A DNA stretch of 64,000 bases from an uncultured Pelagibacteraceae bacterium (lineage in GTDB: Bacteria; Pseudomonadota; Alphaproteobacteria; Pelagibacterales; Pelagibacteraceae): NCBI GenBank assembly GCA_902545555.1, contig CACCGK010000001.1:62001-126000 (forward strand). The letters run 5' to 3'. Below are positions 8,566 to 16,536 of this stretch, piece by piece; positions within the stretch are counted from its first letter, which is position 1, and the number at the start of each line of letters is the position of its first letter. The position numbers and the translations under genes were made by a program. The notes beneath the pieces are model-generated. The model was not told where the DNA came from. It saw only the letters and a program-made list of their open reading frames with translations, and ran no database searches.

Positions 8566-9726
8566 TTAATCTTTATTTCTTTGTTTTCTTAAAAAAGAGC
8601 TAGTGTGATCTACATTAGTAAATATTTCTAAAGGAAGTTGTTTTTTAGAAATAGAATTATAAACACCATTTGTAGATAAATATTTTTCATAATAATTGAT
8701 TATTTTATTTTGCATACTTGAGTAAGATTTTTTGTCCATATTAAGTGCATAATTAATTGTCTCAATTAATTCTTTTTCATTTGAATAAAATAAAGCTTCA
8801 TCATTTGAAAATTTAGGATGCAAATAATTATTATAAGATAAAATAGGAACGGTGCCTACTAAGCAAGACTCAATCAAATGATAACACAATGGCATACTTG
8901 CACCTGGCATACATAAAAAGAAATTAGAATTAGAAATTAATTCTAAATTTTTTTCCTGAGGTAGAATTTTTTTTCTTTTTTCAATTTCTGGATTTGTTTC
9001 AATGATTAAAATTTCTTTATTTTGTGAATCTATTTCTTTTAATTGATTTGAATTTTTGACTAATAGTAGTTTTTCAGAAAAATTTGATTTTACTATTTCT
9101 AATATTTGAGGCCTATTTAATATATTTTTATTTTCAATATCTTTAAAATTATGCTCTGTATACCATTCTTTATGAGAACTGCCCGAAAAAATTATTTTAA
9201 ATTTTTTTTCTGACTTAGTTAAAACTTTCAAGTTATTGATTTTATTAAGAATATAAAAATTTTTTGTAAGATAAAATGGAAGAACAAAATTGTTATTTTT
9301 TTCACTTAATTCATTATCAAAAAAATAAAAATAATCCTTATTTAAAAAATAATCAGAATCTTTATTAATAAAACTTATTTTTTTTGAATCATTTAGTCCA
9401 ATATAAATTGAAAAATTTTTTAAAAAAAATTTTATTCCAAATCGACTTAATACTTTATGAAAATCAAAAATTTTGAATATAAATACTGAATTATTTTTTT
9501 CTGCTAAACATGAAACAAAATAAACTACTGCATTTTGATTAAAAAAATCTTCAAATAAATATTTATTAATCCTAAAATAATTTAATACTAAAATTGGAAA
9601 AATTATTGGCAAGAGAATTAAATAAATAAAAATATTTTTTAAGTAATTTTCTAAGTATCTTAGATAAAATTTATATTTCTCTTTCCTTCTATTAAGAGGA
9701 TTTTCCAAATATTTACTTTTCATCAA
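8566..9726 (-). CDS. Exostosin-like (GT47-type) glycosyltransferase candidate
   Basis: ISNSNFFLCMPGASMPLCYHLIESCLVGTVPILSYNNYLHPKFS resembles exostosin C-terminal motif. Confidence 0.55.
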   Translation of the reverse strand: MMKSKYLENPLNRRKEKYKFYLRYLENYLKNIFIYLILLPIIFPILVLNYFRINKYLFEDFFNQNAVVYFVSCLAEKNNSVFIFKIFDFHKVLSRFGIKFFLKNFSIYIGLNDSKKISFINKDSDYFLNKDYFYFFDNELSEKNNNFVLPFYLTKNFYILNKINNLKVLTKSEKKFKIIFSGSSHKEWYTEHNFKDIENKNILNRPQILEIVKSNFSEKLLLVKNSNQLKEIDSQNKEILIIETNPEIEKRKKILPQEKNLELISNSNFFLCMPGASMPLCYHLIESCLVGTVPILSYNNYLHPKFSNDEALFYSNEKELIETINYALNMDKKSYSSMQNKIINYYEKYLSTNGVYNSISKKQLPLEIFTNVDHTSSFLRKQRNKD

Positions 9727-9729
9727 AAA

Positions 9730-10500
9730 CTAATTAATTTCTTTTCTTATTTGTTCAATTTTGATTTTTTTTTGCAAACTTCTGTTTTTATCATAAAGAA
9801 GATTAAACTTTATTTTGTTGTTAGTTTTTACTGTAATTGATTTAGCATTTCTTACTTCTAAATTATCTGCAACTGCACTTATTGGCCTTTTATAGGGATT
9901 TAAATTTTTGATAACGATCTTGGTTTTATCGTTAACAATTTTACCCTTCCATCTTCGCGGTCTAAAAGCGCTTATGGGGGATATTGATAATTTTTTTGAA
10001 TGTAGACTTAAAATAGGTCCATGAACAGAAAGATTGTAGGCCGTACTTCCTGCTGGTGTTGATACTAACACACCGTCTGACACTAATTTTTTGATTATTT
10101 GTTTTGAACCTTGCTTAATAGATAATGAGGCAGCCTGCCTACTTTGTCTAAGCACAGAAACTTCATTTATAGCTATAGATCTCTTGATTTGATTGTTTTT
10201 ATTTTTAACAATCATTTCTAGTGGTGAAATTGAGACCAAATTTGCTTTTGACAAGTTTTTTAAAATATCTTTTGAAGAAAATTTATTCATAAGAAATCCA
10301 TAATTTCCAGAATTAATCCCATAAAAATGTTTATTAGAATTTTTATTCTTTTTTAGCGTTTGAAGCATAAAACCATCACCACCAATAACGATGATAAGAT
10401 TCTCTTTTTTAAACTGATTTAATTTTATTTTATTTAATAATAGATTTTTAATACTTGATGATTTTTTATTTTTATCTGAAATAATTTGGAGTTTACTCAT
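9730..10500 (-). CDS. nadK: NAD kinase
   Basis: IVIGGDGFMLQTL, GINSGNYGFLMN, VSTPAGSTAYNLSVHGPI motifs. Confidence 0.92.
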   Translation of the reverse strand: MSKLQIISDKNKKSSSIKNLLLNKIKLNQFKKENLIIVIGGDGFMLQTLKKNKNSNKHFYGINSGNYGFLMNKFSSKDILKNLSKANLVSISPLEMIVKNKNNQIKRSIAINEVSVLRQSRQAASLSIKQGSKQIIKKLVSDGVLVSTPAGSTAYNLSVHGPILSLHSKKLSISPISAFRPRRWKGKIVNDKTKIVIKNLNPYKRPISAVADNLEVRNAKSITVKTNNKIKFNLLYDKNRSLQKKIKIEQIRKEIN

Positions 10501-10504
10501 TTAG

Positions 10505-10590
10505 TGGTGCCCTCGGCCAGACTCGAACTGGCACTCCGCAAGCGGCAAGGATTTTAAGTCCTTTGTGTCTACCAATTTCACCACGAGGGC
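10505..10590 (-). tRNA. tRNA-Leu (TAA)
   Basis: GCCCTCGTGGTGAAATTGGTAGACACAAAGGACTTAAAATCCTTGCCGCTTGCGGAGTGCCAGTTCGAGTCTGGCCGAGGGCACCA. Confidence 0.95.
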
Positions 10591-10654
10591 ATGAGTTATT
10601 TTCATGAGTATTTATGCTAATATTTATAATTGAACAAGGTTAATAAGTAAAATT
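10552..10654 (-). repeat. Direct repeat, copy 1: tRNA-Leu 5' half plus upstream flank
   Basis: Aligns to 12488-12590 at a constant 1936-bp offset. Confidence 0.9.
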
Positions 10655-10678
10655 TTTTTATTTTATCTCCCTGTGTAA

Positions 10679-10725
10679 TAGTCTTGTAATAGTTATCCTA
10701 TAAAATCCCACTTACTACAAGACTA
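10679..10725. repeat. 10-bp perfect inverted repeat TAGTCTTGTA/TACAAGACTA, 27-nt spacer
   Basis: Arms 10679-10688 and 10716-10725 read directly. Confidence 0.85.
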
Positions 10726-10769
10726 ATGAAGAAATAAGATCCACAAAAATTTTATTAATTGGTAACAAC

Positions 10770-10791
10770 GATTGCTACCATAGTGCTACCA
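10770..10791. repeat. 11-bp tandem repeat (GAT/TAG)TGCTACCA x2
   Basis: gattgctacca tagtgctacca; same block as 4829-4850. Confidence 0.85.
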
Positions 10792-10817
10792 CTTTTGTAG
10801 ACCAATCAAGTAGTCAC

Positions 10818-11327
10818 TTACTGATAGTTAAAACTTGCTGTTAAAACATTATTTGTGTTTGAACATGGTGTTTGAAAACAAGATCTCAAAATTATAGGCC
10901 ATTTATTTTGCTGAAAAAAAATATGGCCGACTGAAGTATCAGAGCCATAAGTATCAGAAATTGTTCCTCCTCCAAAAGGATCTATCATCACTGAGTAAGC
11001 TGCAAAAGAATTTTTGTTTTTCATTGGGTTTAAAAATAGGAGATTTTTGTCATTTAAAAAAGCATTATTATATCTGGAACCATCACCAACTTTAGTACAA
11101 TAAATCTTACTAGTTCCTGCATCTAAAAAAATTGCTTCAACACCAATTTCACATTTCATTATTTCACCCCTAATATATTTTTCTACCATTTTAAAATTAG
11201 ATTTTATGGCTGCCTTCTTTGCACCTGCAGTATATCCACTATAAGCAACCACTCCTACTGCAGCTAATATTCCTATTATTGCTACAACGACTAGAAGTTC
11301 TATTAGAGTAAAACCATTTCGTTTCAT
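10818..11327 (-). CDS. Type IV pilin-like protein (pilin C)
   Basis: NGFTLIELLVVVAIIGILAAVGVVAYSGYTAGAKK N-terminus. Confidence 0.9.
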   Translation of the reverse strand: MKRNGFTLIELLVVVAIIGILAAVGVVAYSGYTAGAKKAAIKSNFKMVEKYIRGEIMKCEIGVEAIFLDAGTSKIYCTKVGDGSRYNNAFLNDKNLLFLNPMKNKNSFAAYSVMIDPFGGGTISDTYGSDTSVGHIFFQQNKWPIILRSCFQTPCSNTNNVLTASFNYQ

Positions 11328-11429
11328 AAAAAAAACTCTATCACTGATACCATATTGTTGCCAAGCCAGAATATTTTTATAAAATTATTGATAAACAATA
11401 ATTATTTGAAGTTTTAGAATTGAGTTTAT

Positions 11430-11906
11430 TTAAGAGCTAGATCTTATAAATATTGCATTCTCAATTTTTTCAAATGCATTTTGATAAGGCTGAGGAGTTA
11501 AGATTTGCTCATCTTCTCTATCTGTTTGGCCATATCCAAATGATTTCTTCTTAGTAACAACAAAATTAATTCTTACTTTAGTTTCATTTCCTATTTCTTC
11601 AATAAATGCATTGGCCTTTGTTTGAGAAACTTTTGTAATGCCAAGCCAAAATTTTAGTTTCTTATCACTATCAGCGGCACTTTCCGCTGTAATAAGCCCA
11701 GTATTAATATCAGCGCTATTGATAGAGTAACCTAAATCCTGAAAGACTGACATTACACTTGGAAACACTACATCTTTAGAATGTTCATAACTTCTAGATT
11801 GCATCGATTGAATTTCGAGAGGTGTTAAATTTACAGTGGGTTTAGTTGTTTCACAACCAGTTATTAAAATAAATAAAATTGGTAAGAATAGATAAATTTT
11901 TTTCAT
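11430..11906 (-). CDS. Putative lipoprotein
   Basis: Lipobox LFILITGC ETT. Confidence 0.75.
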   Translation of the reverse strand: MKKIYLFLPILFILITGCETTKPTVNLTPLEIQSMQSRSYEHSKDVVFPSVMSVFQDLGYSINSADINTGLITAESAADSDKKLKFWLGITKVSQTKANAFIEEIGNETKVRINFVVTKKKSFGYGQTDREDEQILTPQPYQNAFEKIENAIFIRSSS

Positions 11907-11909
11907 ATT

Positions 11910-12305
11910 TTAGAAATTTGACTCTCTACTTTTAAAATCAGTTACAACATCTTTTCTATCAAACTTGATTATTAACGTCATCATTTTTGATGAAGTTTCA
12001 AAACCTGAAGCTTCAGCTGACTTACCGGCAATAATAACAAAGATAAATCCAGAGCTAGATGAAGATTGGCTTACCTGAGCTTGCCTCTGATATGTCCAAA
12101 CTTCATTTCCCGAAGAGTCTCTTGTAGTTATATTTGGTGCACCAAAAGATTCTAAGACATCTGCTTTAGTTGTTTTACCAACTTCAAGATTCATTTGAAC
12201 CATACCCTGTGTCAATTCAGAATTTTTTTTTGTTAAAGGTTCAGGTGCAGTCACACATCCAGTTAGCAGTATTGAAAAAACGAATAAAAATAAAATTTTT
12301 TTCAT
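11910..12305 (-). CDS. Putative lipoprotein, SmpA/BamE-like fold candidate
   Basis: Lipobox SILLTGC; MNLEVGKTTKADVLESFGAPNITTRDSSGNEVWTYQ resembles the BamE/OmlA 'G.t..ev...lG.P' pattern. Confidence 0.65.
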   Translation of the reverse strand: MKKILFLFVFSILLTGCVTAPEPLTKKNSELTQGMVQMNLEVGKTTKADVLESFGAPNITTRDSSGNEVWTYQRQAQVSQSSSSSGFIFVIIAGKSAEASGFETSSKMMTLIIKFDRKDVVTDFKSRESNF

Positions 12306-12487
12306 TAACTAACTATAATTTTTTATCTCTATGTGTGCAAGTTATCTCTATGTGTTCAAGTTTATACATCTTAATTTACTCTTATTTTCTAATATTAATT
12401 GAAAGTTAAATTAAATTGATGTGCTTTATAGAATGTTTGAAACTACCAGATACTAATATAGACTAACTCACCTGTGAATCCATCGCC

Positions 12488-12590
12488 TTTTAAGTACTTT
12501 GTGTCTACCAATTTCACCACGAGGGCATTAATGAATTTCATGAGTGTTTATGCTAATATTTATAATTGAACAAGTCTAATTAGTAAAATT
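12488..12590 (-). repeat. Direct repeat, copy 2: degenerate tRNA-Leu 5' half plus upstream flank
   Basis: ttttaagtactttgtgtctaccaatttcaccacgagggc...ttcatgagtgtttatgctaatatttataattgaacaag; homologous to 10552-10654. Confidence 0.9.
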
Positions 12591-13428
12591 GTTATTTATT
12601 AGAATATTTTATAAATATCAATTAATGGAAAAAGCAATCAAAATTTTGATATTTACTGACCTAGATGGTTCTCTACTTCATAGAGATACGTTTAAATTTG
12701 ATGAAATAAAAGACTATTTAAAACAGCTAATATCAAAAGGTATTTTTATAATACCGAATACTAGTAAAACTGAAAAAGAAATTTTACAATTTAATTACGA
12801 GTTAGGATCAAATTTACCTTTTATTTCTGAAAATGGAGCAGCTATTAATGGCTTAGACTTATTAAATCCAGGTTTACCTAAAGAATTAATTCTTAGTAGA
12901 GAAAAAGATGATATTTTTAATATTTTTAAAAATATAGTTCCATTAAACCTGCAAAACAAATGTAAATGGTTGTCTGAAATGAATAATACAAACCAAAGTT
13001 TAATTTTTGGTTTATATGATAAAAAACTTAAAATGGCTTTAGATCGTAGGTACACTATTCCTTTTATATTTAGTGGAAATAAAAATGAAAAAAATCAATT
13101 ATCAAAAATAATAAAAAAAGACGGTTTATCTTTGCAAGAAGGTGGCAGAGTAATTAATTTAACTGATAAAGTAAATAAAGCTAAAGCTCTTCGAGTATTT
13201 GTAAGATTTTATAAAAGATACCATCAAAATGTAAAAACAGTGGCAGTAGGAGATAATTATAATGACTTAGATATGTTGAAAACAAGTGATTTTCCTTGCT
13301 TAGTATTTAATGATAAGTTCATTTTAGATGAAATTCCTATAAATAACTTAATTACAACTAACAAGCCATCACCTGAGGGCTGGGCAGATGTGATTAAAAT
13401 GGCTCTAGTTAAAATAAATAAAAATTAA
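12589..13428 (+). CDS. HAD-family mannosyl/glucosyl-3-phosphoglycerate phosphatase (true start probably 12625)
   Basis: ILIFTDLDGSLLHRDTF, PFISENGAAI, VAVGDNYNDLDML; MpgP/COG3769-like; paired with downstream GT. Confidence 0.8.
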   Translation: MLFIRIFYKYQLMEKAIKILIFTDLDGSLLHRDTFKFDEIKDYLKQLISKGIFIIPNTSKTEKEILQFNYELGSNLPFISENGAAINGLDLLNPGLPKELILSREKDDIFNIFKNIVPLNLQNKCKWLSEMNNTNQSLIFGLYDKKLKMALDRRYTIPFIFSGNKNEKNQLSKIIKKDGLSLQEGGRVINLTDKVNKAKALRVFVRFYKRYHQNVKTVAVGDNYNDLDMLKTSDFPCLVFNDKFILDEIPINNLITTNKPSPEGWADVIKMALVKINKN

Positions 13429-13439
13429 TAAAAAACTAT

Positions 13440-14660
13440 ATGAGTGAATTTACACAAAATGGAATTATATCTACACTTCATGACTTTGGAACAAAGTCAA
13501 CAAGACAAATAGAGAAAGAGCTTTTAAGTTTTTCAAAAGAAAGGAAAATGGAACTTATCTTGCCATGTCTTTATAGCGAGTTAAATGGAGAGGCATTACC
13601 AAAAATTGTTTCTGAAATTGCTCAAACTAAATATCTTCATCATATAATAATAGGATTAGATCAAGCTAATGAAAAACAGGCTAGGAAAGCATGGACATTT
13701 TTCGAAAAATTAGAAACCCCTTTCACAATACTTTGGAATGATGGTCCAAATTTGAAAAAATTAGATAAAGAATTAAAAAAAAAATCATTAGCACCAAATG
13801 AAAAAGGTAAAGGAAGAAATGTTTGGTATTGTATTGGGATGTCAATAGCAAGAAATAGTGCAAGATCAGTTGCATTACATGATTGCGATATAAAAACATA
13901 CGATCGAAGGATGCTAGCAAAATTATTTTACCCAGTGGTTAATCCTTTATTTAATTTTGAATTTTGCAAAGGTTACTATCCCCGGGTTGCAGATAACAAA
14001 ATGAATGGAAGAGTAGCCAGACTGTTAGTATTTCCAATGTTAAATGCTTTAGAAAAAACAATAGGCAAAAGTGAATATTTGGATTTTATGAAATCATTTA
14101 AATACCCACTAGCTGGGGAATTCTCTTTTAGAAGAAATATTCTTCCAGAATTAAGAATTTCATCGGACTGGGGAATAGAAATTGGAATATTGTCAGAAAT
14201 GCAAAGAAACTTTTCTCCACAAAATATCTGTCAGGTTGATTTAGCAGATACTTACGACCACAAACATCAGGATTTATCTATTGATGATGAAAATAAAGGT
14301 TTATCAAGAATGTCCATTGATATAATTAAGACCTTTATCAAAAAGCTTGCTACTCAAGGTCACTCGTTTAGTAGAGAAGAATTAAGATCACTTAAAGCAA
14401 CATACTATAGGTCAGCACTTGATTTAATTGACGCTTATCGAGGTGATGCTGAAATGAATGGTTTGAAATTTGATTCGCATTCTGAAGAAAAAGCAGTTGA
14501 ATTATTTTCAAAAAATATAATTAAAGCCGGTGAAGACTTTTATTTAAATCCCATGGATGCTCCATTTATACCAACATGGAGCAGAGTTAAAAGCGCTATA
14601 CCAGATTTTTTATTAAGATTAGAAAAAGCTGTTAATGAGGATAATAAATATTATCTTTAG
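13440..14660 (+). CDS. Glucosyl-3-phosphoglycerate synthase-like glycosyltransferase (GpgS-like)
   Basis: ALHDCDIKTYDRRMLAKLFYPVVNPLFNFEFCKGYYPRV with DxD motif; WGIEIGIL. Confidence 0.78.
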   Translation: MSEFTQNGIISTLHDFGTKSTRQIEKELLSFSKERKMELILPCLYSELNGEALPKIVSEIAQTKYLHHIIIGLDQANEKQARKAWTFFEKLETPFTILWNDGPNLKKLDKELKKKSLAPNEKGKGRNVWYCIGMSIARNSARSVALHDCDIKTYDRRMLAKLFYPVVNPLFNFEFCKGYYPRVADNKMNGRVARLLVFPMLNALEKTIGKSEYLDFMKSFKYPLAGEFSFRRNILPELRISSDWGIEIGILSEMQRNFSPQNICQVDLADTYDHKHQDLSIDDENKGLSRMSIDIIKTFIKKLATQGHSFSREELRSLKATYYRSALDLIDAYRGDAEMNGLKFDSHSEEKAVELFSKNIIKAGEDFYLNPMDAPFIPTWSRVKSAIPDFLLRLEKAVNEDNKYYL

Positions 14661-14666
14661 TCTTAT

Positions 14667-15068
14667 TTATGTTCTTAGTGCTTTATGTAAAAATCTTTTA
14701 TCAAGTTTACAATCTCGATATCCTTTTTTTACAACATTTAAATATCTTTCAGTTGGAAATTTGAATGGAGATTTTTTAACCATTGTATAAGTCATCACTT
14801 TCTTTCCATAATAATAAAAATAATGTTTTTTATATAGTATCGGAAAATCTTCATACACATCTAACTTTTTTTCATCACTTTTAGAAATTTCAAATAAAGC
14901 ACCTGGTACAATTGAATTTTTTTTTGCCTCTATATCTGCAGCTCTATATTTACTTCTAAATGTTAATTTAAAATCTTTTAAATTTATTTTTTTTAAAAAA
15001 ATACTGTCTTTGCATCTACGTTTCATTTGAAAATGATGAAGATTGCTACCATAAGCAAAATACAACAT
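14667..15068 (-). CDS. Gamma-glutamylcyclotransferase-like (AIG2/GGCT fold) protein
   Basis: LYFAYGSNLHHFQMKRRC; VPGALFEI. Confidence 0.8.
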   Translation of the reverse strand: MLYFAYGSNLHHFQMKRRCKDSIFLKKINLKDFKLTFRSKYRAADIEAKKNSIVPGALFEISKSDEKKLDVYEDFPILYKKHYFYYYGKKVMTYTMVKKSPFKFPTERYLNVVKKGYRDCKLDKRFLHKALRT

Positions 15069-15817
15069 TATCTATCTACCACCTCAATTTTTTTTTCATT
15101 AACAAATTTTAAAATTTGAGAATTACAATCATCAATTTTATTCTGATCTTCTGATCTTATTACAATTGATACACCTAATTTGCCTGCGTGAAAAAAAGGA
15201 TAACTTCCAATTTCTACGTCTATATTGTTATTTTGAACCTTGGTTAATGAATTTGCTATTTCACTTTCAACAGTTCTTAAGCTTATAGTAAGACTTTTGA
15301 TAGGCTTTCCCCCTACTATTCTATTAGTCAAACCACCTAACATTGATTTTAAAATGGATGGAACCCCTGGCAATGAAAAAACATTTTCAACATTAAAACC
15401 TGGTGCACCACTTGTTGGGTTTAAAATTAAATTTGCATTCTCTGGCAACCAAGCCATTTTTTGTCTACCTTCATTAAATTCAACCGGTTGGTAATAAGCT
15501 TCTAGTATTTTAAAAGCTTCTTTATGAACTTCATATTTAATTCCAAAAGCCTTTGATACTGATTGAGCCGTAATATCATCATGTGTTGGACCAATACCAC
15601 CAGTTGTAAAAACGTAATCATATGTTGACCTAAGTAAATTTAAAGTATCAACAATAATATCTTCAACATCAGGTATTACTCTAACTTCACCAACATTAAC
15701 ACCGATTGAATTTAGCCAGATTGCTAAAGTAGATGTATTTGTATCTTGGGTTCTTCCAGATAAAATTTCATTACCTATTATTAAAATTGAAGCATTAACT
15801 TTTACTTTTTTATTCAT
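15068..15817 (-). CDS. Molybdopterin-binding / CinA N-terminal-like protein
   Basis: ASILIIGNEILSGRTQDTN, YDYVFTTGGIGPTHDDITAQSV, SLPGVPSILKSM. Confidence 0.88.
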   Translation of the reverse strand: MNKKVKVNASILIIGNEILSGRTQDTNTSTLAIWLNSIGVNVGEVRVIPDVEDIIVDTLNLLRSTYDYVFTTGGIGPTHDDITAQSVSKAFGIKYEVHKEAFKILEAYYQPVEFNEGRQKMAWLPENANLILNPTSGAPGFNVENVFSLPGVPSILKSMLGGLTNRIVGGKPIKSLTISLRTVESEIANSLTKVQNNNIDVEIGSYPFFHAGKLGVSIVIRSEDQNKIDDCNSQILKFVNEKKIEVVDR

Positions 15818-15837
15818 ATGAAATATATAGTTTACTA

Positions 15838-16536
15838 ATGGAATTTACCAAGTCTTTAATAAAAGGCAAATTAATCAAACGTTATAAAAGGTTTTTTACT
15901 GATGTACAGCTAGGTAAAGAAATTGTCACAGCTCACTGTCCTAACACAGGATCAATGAAAGGTTTGCTAGATGAAGGTAATGAAGTTTATTTGCTTCCTA
16001 ATAACGATCCAAAAAGAAAACTAAAATATGGATTGGAAATTATTAAATCTAGAAAAAATTTAGTTGGAGTGAATACTCATATGGCAAATAGAATAGTTGA
16101 GCATGGTCTCAAAAACAATCTAGTAAATGAACTCAAGAATAATGACATTATTAAACCTGAGGTTTTTTTTAATAAGGAAACAAGATTTGATTTTTTGTTA
16201 GAAAGAAAGGGTCAAAAAATGTTTGTTGAGGTTAAAAATGTTACTTTATTTAGAAATAAGGATACTGCTGAATTTCCAGATGCACCAACAGCAAGAGGAA
16301 TTAAGCATTTATTAACCCTTATTGATGCCATAAAAAAAAGCTATAAAACATACTTAATATTTTTAGTTCAAATCCAAAATATGAAATATTTTAAAATAGC
16401 TAAAGACATAGATGAACAATATTATAATAACTATTTAATAGCTAAAAAAGCTGGTGTAAATTTTTTAGCATATAGATGTGATATAAGTTCTAAAAAAATT
16501 TTTATAGATAAAAAATTAAAAATTATAGATGACTGA
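15838..16536 (+). CDS. sfsA: Sugar fermentation stimulation protein homolog
   Basis: HCPNTGSMKGLL, MFVEVKNVTLF, FPDAPTARGIKHLLTL. Confidence 0.92.
   Translation: MEFTKSLIKGKLIKRYKRFFTDVQLGKEIVTAHCPNTGSMKGLLDEGNEVYLLPNNDPKRKLKYGLEIIKSRKNLVGVNTHMANRIVEHGLKNNLVNELKNNDIIKPEVFFNKETRFDFLLERKGQKMFVEVKNVTLFRNKDTAEFPDAPTARGIKHLLTLIDAIKKSYKTYLIFLVQIQNMKYFKIAKDIDEQYYNNYLIAKKAGVNFLAYRCDISSKKIFIDKKLKIIDD

Larger units (their letters stand above)
10655..12487. mobile_element. Islet C: tRNA-Leu-anchored element carrying a pilin and two lipoproteins, no recognisable integrase
   Basis: Bounded by ~100-bp imperfect direct repeats; all ORFs on minus strand; shares end motifs with islets A/B. Confidence 0.65.

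Noticed and set aside
12488-12526. Possible second tRNA-Leu
   Set aside because: Only the 5' half is present and the anticodon stem is disrupted
3502-12590. Searched the ORF translations for an integrase, transposase, excisionase or replication protein to explain the islets
   Set aside because: None recognisable in any islet; so no autonomous mobile element is claimed
12795-13055. Minus-strand ORF in the phosphatase gene, and similar antisense ORFs elsewhere (13723, 15240, 18798, 20114, 21299, 26317, 27616, 29702, 30276, 37419, 38976, 40952, 41405, 45538, 48180, 48995, 52054, 57737, 59807, 61979, 63380)
   Set aside because: All lie antisense or out-of-frame within strongly supported coding regions
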